Program-made: the position numbers and the translations under genes | Notes under the pieces: generated by a model | What the model was told of the DNA's origin: nothing | Seen by the model: the letters and a program-made list of their open reading frames with translations, nothing else | The model's database searches: none | NCBI GenBank assembly: GCA_944388145.1 | Contig: CALXHQ010000005.1 | Coordinates: 1-64,000 of the forward strand | Length of the DNA stretch: 64,000 bases | Reading direction: 5' to 3' | From: an uncultured Gemmiger sp. | GTDB lineage: Bacteria > Bacillota > Clostridia > Oscillospirales > Ruminococcaceae | In this document: one piece after another, positions 59,801-64,000 of the stretch | Position numbering within the stretch: the stretch's first letter is position 1 | Layout: each line of letters opens with the position of its first letter

Positions 59801-59829
59801 GCAAGGTCAAAAAAGGCAAAAAAGCGTGA
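56815..59829 (+). CDS. Membrane-anchored, domain-permuted beta-glucosidase-like GH3
   Basis: A 1004-residue GH3 protein with reversed domain order. After an N-terminal hydrophobic anchor (residues 8-30) comes the alpha/beta sandwich (EGATLMYNNGALPLTDAVQV, IVVFTREGAEGTDM). A Fn3-like domain (VTATVTNTGSVAGKSVVQLY) is next, then the TIM barrel (ILTATFNTDLYANRGKMMGE, PFGGRNYEYMSECP, GAKHFAGNDQE, VLRNEWGWNGAIDTDAAPCF with the nucleophile Asp). A second hydrophobic segment and KVKKGKK basic tail end it. The usual order puts the barrel first. The GTG at 56815 has AAAGGAGG 9 bases upstream. Two anchors make it probably membrane-bound. The small membrane protein that follows may be a partner. Confidence 0.9.
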   Translation: MKKSKLWSGLTSVFAVLLVICLLGQNLALANASYINTALGVSSSKVVETGETGDTTYFKSSFGSFDDPEAQAALLAASFEQNINEMREGATLMYNNGALPLTDAVQVSVFGHAAVDPMYQGSSAGTKVADGDLNVINLKTALENEGFEVNEALWNALASTNTTRSTGEGGFGGGKSVTGSAANTEENKAFYEGQRSTWADGYKDAAIVVFTREGAEGTDMLMQDTDDDGVTPMSSLALHQNEKDLLELVRSEFDTVIVLLNSPYQMEVHEILPYCDAMMFIGTPGHQGFVGVAELLRGTVNPSGHLVDTYATSSLSAPATVNSGTNTPQFANVDEINATIDADERAEYISFQAENIYIGYRYYETRYADCVMGQGNAADPAGALDGAAAWNYADEVQFTFGHGLSYTTFEQTLDSVDVGEDQITVTATVTNTGSVAGKSVVQLYAQTPYGDYEKEHKVEKSAIQLAGFAKTQLLDPGASETVTITVDKYLLASYDSTAHDGEGGYILSDGDYYLAIGDDCHDALNNILAAQGYTTANGMTADGNPDKSYTWNQSFDDEKYRLGENGVTVSNQFEDCDLNYWIEGAGTYLSRSDWAGTYPVEQTTVEATQEMMDILDGEWYEKPEDAPTYAEVAANFGVDSGLNLAMMKDVPLSDRETWLKFIYQLEPEDLPNATAESFESPAVGNLSPAFGVGDGCDSVGGTLPFTVEFNGEEVNPPTTRYCSKIILTATFNTDLYANRGKMMGEDGLWSGFMINYSLGADLHRTPFGGRNYEYMSECPIMSYLAGIPETEAMEATGSHMGAKHFAGNDQEFYRDGVACFFTEQAWREGNLRAFEGAVREAGAGGIMQSFERLGLKWASASKAMNTAVLRNEWGWNGAIDTDAAPCFDEYTDGGYRNHAAEVLDAGTQEWCLDAVAGHGNWVLQKAKDTDDGHLLELLQEAAISWEYAISRSGITNGISASAVVVHVTPWWQTAILVAIIASAVLTAACFVMLVVSKVKKGKKA

Positions 59830-59847
59830 GAGAAAGGAGCGATCCCT

Positions 59848-60246
59848 GTGAAAAACAAAGCAACCGGCTTTTATTTTGCCGTGATCGCAGCGGTGCTGAC
59901 CGTGGCAACACTGGTCATGACGCTGTTGTACGCAAATTCCGGCGGCATTGTCAGCCCGCTGGCGCTGGCGGCACTGGTCGCCGCCCTGGTATGTGAAGTG
60001 TCGCTCTTTTTTGGCGAGCGTGCCTGGACGGATTTTACCGGCATCGCTGCCGCCGTGCTGCTGGCCTTTGCCATGATGCGGGTTCTGTCTGACGGCATTT
60101 GGAACATCGCCGAGGCAATCAACGGCATCAAGATGGTCGGTCTGCCGGAACTGGCCGGCACAAACGTCTCGATGGCGGTTGTCAGCTTTCTGGCAATTCT
60201 GGCGTGCATCGTCAGCTGCTTTGCCAAAAAGAGCAAAACCAATTAA
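59848..60246 (+). CDS. Small four-helix membrane protein
   Basis: A 132-residue protein with four predicted transmembrane segments (GFYFAVIAAVLTVATLVMTL, PLALAALVAALVCEVSLFF, TGIAAAVLLAFAMMRVL, SMAVVSFLAILACIVSCFA) and a basic tail. No family is recognised. The GTG at 59848 has AAAGGAG 8 bases upstream, and the gene begins 18 bases after the GH3 stop, so the two are co-transcribed. Small proteins of this kind often follow the permuted GH3 gene in gut Clostridia as far as I recall. A role in holding or sensing the GH3 enzyme is a guess. Confidence 0.75.
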   Translation: MKNKATGFYFAVIAAVLTVATLVMTLLYANSGGIVSPLALAALVAALVCEVSLFFGERAWTDFTGIAAAVLLAFAMMRVLSDGIWNIAEAINGIKMVGLPELAGTNVSMAVVSFLAILACIVSCFAKKSKTN

Positions 60247-60482
60247 ACCGATGGCAGCAGCTCAGCCTGGCTGACTGCACACTGGCCGTCCGGGGCCTCG
60301 CCTCGGGCGGCTTTGTGGTATACTGTTCCTGGGGTTGCAGCCGTCCCCGGCGCCGTTCCGTCCCGCCAAAGACAGCCGCCCTGAACCTGCCGCTTTGTGT
60401 GAGCGGATTTTGACTTTCATGCACGTTGGATGGCGCAGATCTTTCGCCGCTTATCCCCATACTATAAGGAAGGAAACACATT

Positions 60483-62873
60483 ATGCTTGGCCACGACTTC
60501 AATCAAAACTGGACCTGCCGCCATCTGGAGGATGCCGCCCCCGGTGTACCGGTAACCCTGCCCCACGATGCAATGCTGGCCGAACCCCGCACCGCGGCTT
60601 CTGCCGGCGGTACCAACACCGGCTGGTGTGCCGGGCGGGACTATCTGTATGAAAAGCACTTTGATTTTTGCCCTGCGTGGGACGGTCAGATCCTCCTTTT
60701 GGAATTTGAGGGGGTCTACCACAACGCTGAAGTGATGCTCAACGGCCAAAAACTGGCGTTCCGCCCTTACGGATACACAAACTTTTATGTGGACCTGACC
60801 GGCCGCCTGAACCGGCAGGGTGCCAACCTGCTGCAGGTCATTGCCCGCAACGCCGATCAGCCCAACAGCCGGTGGTATTCCGGCGCGGGAATCTACCGCC
60901 CGGTGACCCTGTGGACAGCCCCGCAGGAGCACATCCTGGTCAATGGCCTGAAGGTGCGCACGGTCAGCCTGGACCCGCCCGTTGCAGAGGTTGCTGTGCT
61001 GACGGAGGGCGGCGGCGAGGTGCAGGTCGAGGTATTGGACGGCGACCGGGTGCTGGCGTCAGCCCGGGCGCAGTGCCAGGGCAGCGCCACGCTGACCCTG
61101 CCCCTGCCGGATGCAGAAACCTGGAGCCCCGAGCACCCCCGCCTTTACACCTGCCGGGCGCATTTCGGTGCCGACAGTGCCGCGTGCGAGTTTGGCCTGC
61201 GCACCCTTGCCTGGGGCAAGGAAGGGCTGCTGCTCAACGGCCGGCGGGTAATCCTGCGGGGTGCCTGCATCCACCACGATAACGGCGTCCTGGGTGCCTG
61301 CTGCTACGCGGACGCGGAATGGCGCAAGGTGCGCCTGTTGCAGGAGGCCGGATACAACGCCCTGCGCTCGGCGCACAATCCCTGTTCCAAGGCGCTGCTG
61401 CGGGCCTGCGACCATCTGGGCATGCTGGTCATGGACGAGTATACGGATATGTGGTACATCCATAAAACCGAGCACGACTATGCCTCCTATGTGGCAGACT
61501 GGTGGAAAAGGGATCTGCAGGACATGGTGGACAAGGATTACAACCACCCCAGCGTCATCCTCTATTCCACCGGCAACGAGGTCAGCGAGACCGCCCAGCC
61601 CAGGGGCATTGCCCTGACCGGCGAGCTGACCGACCGGCTGCACGCGCTGGATCCCAGCCGCCCGGTGAGCTGCGGCGTGAATATCTTCTTCAACTTTTTA
61701 AGTTCCATCGGTTTTGGCGTTTACAGTGACGCCAAAGCGAAAAAAGAGGCTGAAAAGGCCGCACGCCAGGGCAAGGCCAAAAAGAAAAAAGCGGTGGGCA
61801 GCGAATTTTTCAACAACCTGGCCGGGCTGCTGGGGGATGAGTTTATGAAGCGGGGCGCCACCCTGCCCCCCTGTGACTGGAAAACGCGGGACGCCTTCGC
61901 CCGCATGGACATCGCCGGGTACAATTACGGCATCTACCGCTACGGCCACGACCTGAAAAAGTATCCCCAGCGGCTGATCCTGGGCAGCGAGACCTTCTGC
62001 AAGGACGCCGCGCGCTTCTACGACCTGGCAAAGAAAGAGCCCCGGCTGGTGGGCGATTTTGTCTGGGCCGGCATCGACTATCTGGGCGAGGTTGGCATCG
62101 GCGCCTGGGAATATGCCGACTATGCCCCCGACCCCTCCCACGGGCCGGGCTGGGTGGCCGGCGGCAGCGGCCGCATGGATTTGACCGGCACCCCCTGGGG
62201 GGAGGTGCTTTACACCCGCGTGGCCTTTGAGCTGGAAAGCGGGCCGCGGCTGGCGGTCTGGCCGGTGAACCACACCGATGACCGGCATTCGCCCTCGGCC
62301 TGGCGGATGTCCAATGCGCGGGAGAGCTGGAGCTGGGAAGGCTGCGAAGGCAGACCGGCGCAGGTGGAGGTCTATGCCCGCGGGGCGCAGGTGGAGCTGC
62401 TGCTCAACGGCAAATCCATCGGCCGCCGCCCGTTAAAGCAATGTGTGGCGCGCTTTCGCACCAACTATGCGCCCGGCACGCTGGAAGCCGTGTGCTATGA
62501 CGCTGCCGGGCACGAGACCGGCCGCAGTGCACTGCACACTGCCGGACCGGACACCCTGCTGCGGGTAACACCGGAGCAGAGCGCCGTCGCCCCCGGTCAT
62601 CTGGCCTTTATCCGCCTGCAGTATACCGACCGGGACGGCACCGTCAAGCCGCTGGCCCGCGGCAGGCTGAAGGTTCAGGTTTCCGGTGGCCGGCTGCTGG
62701 GGTTGGGCAGCGGCTGCCCCTACAACCCTGACGGATTTTTGACCGACACCACCGACACCTATTACGGTCAGGCCCTCGCCGTGGTACAGGCAGATGGCGC
62801 CGGCCCGGTGCAACTCACCGTGACCGACGGGCAGCTGCAGGGCAGCGCCCGGGTGGCCGTTTTGCAAGCATAA
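60483..62873 (+). CDS. Beta-galactosidase-like glycoside hydrolase (GH2) with lysine-rich insertion
   Basis: A 796-residue intracellular GH2 protein. The sugar-binding domain has PVTLPHDAMLAEPRTAASAG and YSGAGIYRPVTLWTA. The barrel has RGACIHHDNGVLGACCYADA, ALRSAHNPCSKALLRACDHL, the acid/base Glu in VILYSTGNEVSETAQ and the nucleophile Glu in LILGSETFCKD. Between them (about residues 415-440) is a Lys- and Ala-rich insert, KAKKEAEKAARQGKAKKKKA, that is outside the normal barrel fold. C-terminal immunoglobulin-like domains (ARGAQVELLLNGKSIGR) follow. AAGGAAGG precedes the ATG. It is 236 bases after the small membrane protein and close to the next GH2 gene. Confidence 0.93.
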   Translation: MLGHDFNQNWTCRHLEDAAPGVPVTLPHDAMLAEPRTAASAGGTNTGWCAGRDYLYEKHFDFCPAWDGQILLLEFEGVYHNAEVMLNGQKLAFRPYGYTNFYVDLTGRLNRQGANLLQVIARNADQPNSRWYSGAGIYRPVTLWTAPQEHILVNGLKVRTVSLDPPVAEVAVLTEGGGEVQVEVLDGDRVLASARAQCQGSATLTLPLPDAETWSPEHPRLYTCRAHFGADSAACEFGLRTLAWGKEGLLLNGRRVILRGACIHHDNGVLGACCYADAEWRKVRLLQEAGYNALRSAHNPCSKALLRACDHLGMLVMDEYTDMWYIHKTEHDYASYVADWWKRDLQDMVDKDYNHPSVILYSTGNEVSETAQPRGIALTGELTDRLHALDPSRPVSCGVNIFFNFLSSIGFGVYSDAKAKKEAEKAARQGKAKKKKAVGSEFFNNLAGLLGDEFMKRGATLPPCDWKTRDAFARMDIAGYNYGIYRYGHDLKKYPQRLILGSETFCKDAARFYDLAKKEPRLVGDFVWAGIDYLGEVGIGAWEYADYAPDPSHGPGWVAGGSGRMDLTGTPWGEVLYTRVAFELESGPRLAVWPVNHTDDRHSPSAWRMSNARESWSWEGCEGRPAQVEVYARGAQVELLLNGKSIGRRPLKQCVARFRTNYAPGTLEAVCYDAAGHETGRSALHTAGPDTLLRVTPEQSAVAPGHLAFIRLQYTDRDGTVKPLARGRLKVQVSGGRLLGLGSGCPYNPDGFLTDTTDTYYGQALAVVQADGAGPVQLTVTDGQLQGSARVAVLQA

Positions 62874-62889
62874 GGAAGAGGAAACCGCT

Positions 62890-64000
62890 ATGCAATATAC
62901 GCTGAATGCAACAAACTACCATACCTTTTCCATTTTTGAGGTAAACAGGCTGCCGGCGCGCAGCTACTTTATCCCCTATCCCGACCGCAAATCGGCAGAC
63001 GCCGCCGCCCCGCTGGAGAAGCGCTACTGCTCCCCCAAGGTGCAGTGCCTGAACGGCCAGTGGGATTTCAAATTCTATCCCCGCCCGGCGGAGCTGCCCA
63101 CCCTGCTGGATACCGACCAGGTGGCGTTTGACAAGATCGACGTGCCGTCCTGCTGGCAGTTCCGTGGGTATGACAAGCCCTTTTACACCAACATCCGCTA
63201 CCAGTTTCCCTTCAAGCCGCCGGTGATCCCCACCACCGAAAAGGTGGGCCGGGTGTTCTCCTGGATGGGCTGCGACCAGGGCATCTCGCTGCGGTACAAG
63301 GACCCGGGCGAGGAATACAACTTTGTGGGTGTCTATCGCCGGTTTTTCCAGGTGGAGGACCCGGACGGACAGTATACCGTCTCCTTTTTGGGGGTGGCCA
63401 GCTGCCTGGATTTGTACCTGAACGGGGTGTTTGTGGGCTACTCGGAAGGGTCCCACAACACCGCCGAGTTTGACCTGACCGGCCGTTTGGTGGCCGGCGA
63501 CAATGAGCTGGTGGCCGTGGTCCACCGCTGGTGCAACGGCACTTACCTGGAGGACCAGGATATGTTCCGCAACAACGGCATCTTCCGGGATGTGCTGCTG
63601 CGCCGGGACGACCCACAGGATCTTCTGGACATTGACGCCGCGACAAAGCAGACCGGCGACACCTATGCGCTGACACTGACCGCCAAGACCCGGCAGGACA
63701 CCGCCGTCACCTTCACGCTGGAGGGGCACGGTCTTTGCAAAACGCAGACCGTGACCGCCCAAAACGGCCGTGCTGCCGTCACCTTTGAGGGGCTCTCGGT
63801 CACCCGGTGGAACGCAGAGGTGCCCACCCTCTACAACCTCTACTACGAGACGCCCTCCTGCTGCGTCAAAGAGCGGATCGGCTTCAAGACGGTGGAGATC
63901 CGGGGCGACAAATTCTATGTGAACGGGCGGCTGATCAAGTTTCACGGCGTCAACCACCACGACACCAGCCCCACAAACGGCTACACCATGACGCCTGAGG
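62890..64000 (+). CDS. Beta-galactosidase, LacZ-type GH2 (3' end outside window)
   Basis: The first 370 codons of a large GH2 enzyme, cut by the window edge. It starts MQYTLNATNYHTFSIFEVNR and has the LacZ-type front (RYCSPKVQCLNGQWDFKFYP, VPSCWQFRGYDKPFYTNIRY). FLGVASCLDLYLNGVFVGYS, DQDMFRNNGIFRDVLL and the barrel start NGRLIKFHGVNHHDTSPTNG follow. The catalytic residues lie beyond the window. GAGGA lies 7 bases before the ATG, which is 16 bases after the preceding GH2 gene, so the two are co-transcribed. The full length should be about 1,000 residues. It hydrolyses lactose or a related beta-galactoside inside the cell. Confidence 0.92.
   Translation, partial: MQYTLNATNYHTFSIFEVNRLPARSYFIPYPDRKSADAAAPLEKRYCSPKVQCLNGQWDFKFYPRPAELPTLLDTDQVAFDKIDVPSCWQFRGYDKPFYTNIRYQFPFKPPVIPTTEKVGRVFSWMGCDQGISLRYKDPGEEYNFVGVYRRFFQVEDPDGQYTVSFLGVASCLDLYLNGVFVGYSEGSHNTAEFDLTGRLVAGDNELVAVVHRWCNGTYLEDQDMFRNNGIFRDVLLRRDDPQDLLDIDAATKQTGDTYALTLTAKTRQDTAVTFTLEGHGLCKTQTVTAQNGRAAVTFEGLSVTRWNAEVPTLYNLYYETPSCCVKERIGFKTVEIRGDKFYVNGRLIKFHGVNHHDTSPTNGYTMTPE

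Noticed and set aside
1-64000. CRISPR arrays
   Set aside because: Direct repeats seen (6279-6308, 54637-54696, near 56506-56535) are only two copies each with no regular spacers, and no cas gene is present.

Overview
The window looks like the chromosome of a GC-rich gut Clostridium-relative, most like the Oscillospiraceae/Ruminococcaceae (Faecalibacterium/Gemmiger/Subdoligranulum type). The reasons are strong AGGAGG ribosome sites, a Firmicute T-box leader, LytTR/GHKL signalling genes, DUF5050-like lipoproteins and a dense set of glycoside hydrolase operons. This is inference from gene content and codon style; no rRNA or marker gene is present to settle it.

Layout. (1) About 1-8090 is an AT-richer accessory segment that appears to be the right part of an integrated element. 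It holds a partial ABC ATPase, two secreted or lipid-anchored proteins, an XRE repressor divergent from an AgrA/AgrC-like two-component pair, a decayed agrB cut by an IS256-family transposase relic, an N-terminally clipped PycTM-domain membrane protein, and a tyrosine integrase. The integrase sits against a truncated oppD, so the element seems to have gone into the oligopeptide/dipeptide ABC transporter operon. (2) 8061-22012 is a two-armed catabolic locus around a LacI regulator. The left-running arm has a UroD-family protein, two xylose-isomerase-like TIM barrels, a Gfo/Idh/MocA dehydrogenase, and Opp permeases B and C plus the truncated D. The right-running arm has an OYE-type flavin reductase, a second Gfo/Idh/MocA enzyme, a cysteine-desulfidase-family protein and an S10-type serine carboxypeptidase. 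(3) 22367-27419 holds an Rrf2 regulator with a promoter and leader, then an envelope/lipid set: HdeD-like, PlsY-like, metallophosphoesterase, CDP-alcohol phosphatidyltransferase and EamA transporter.

(4) 27520-33377 is a tryptophan operon under a Trp-specifying T-box. The genes trpD, trpC, trpF, trpB and trpA are intact and tightly coupled. The first gene is an in-frame hybrid of the N-terminal part of TrpE and the C-terminal part of TrpG, lacking the chorismate-binding catalytic domain. As written, the operon could not make anthranilate. (5) 33465-34286 encodes a GT8 glycosyltransferase. (6) 34727-43243 is a raffinose/melibiose/sucrose system: lipoprotein binding protein, two permeases, GH36 alpha-galactosidase and an amylosucrase-like GH13, with a divergent AraC regulator and a palindromic operator.

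(7) 43459-64000 is a second sugar region. It has a small GNAT protein; an operon of GH2, GH43, a TIM-barrel isomerase and a GH106-like hydrolase with a divergent AraC regulator; a GPH symporter divergent from a GH1 glucosidase; and then a membrane-anchored, domain-permuted GH3, a small membrane protein and two GH2 enzymes, the last cut by the window edge.

The most useful observations are the TrpE/TrpG deletion hybrid behind an intact Trp T-box, the oppD/integrase junction, the agrB-IS256-PycTM mosaic, and the uncharacterised LacI-linked catabolic locus.
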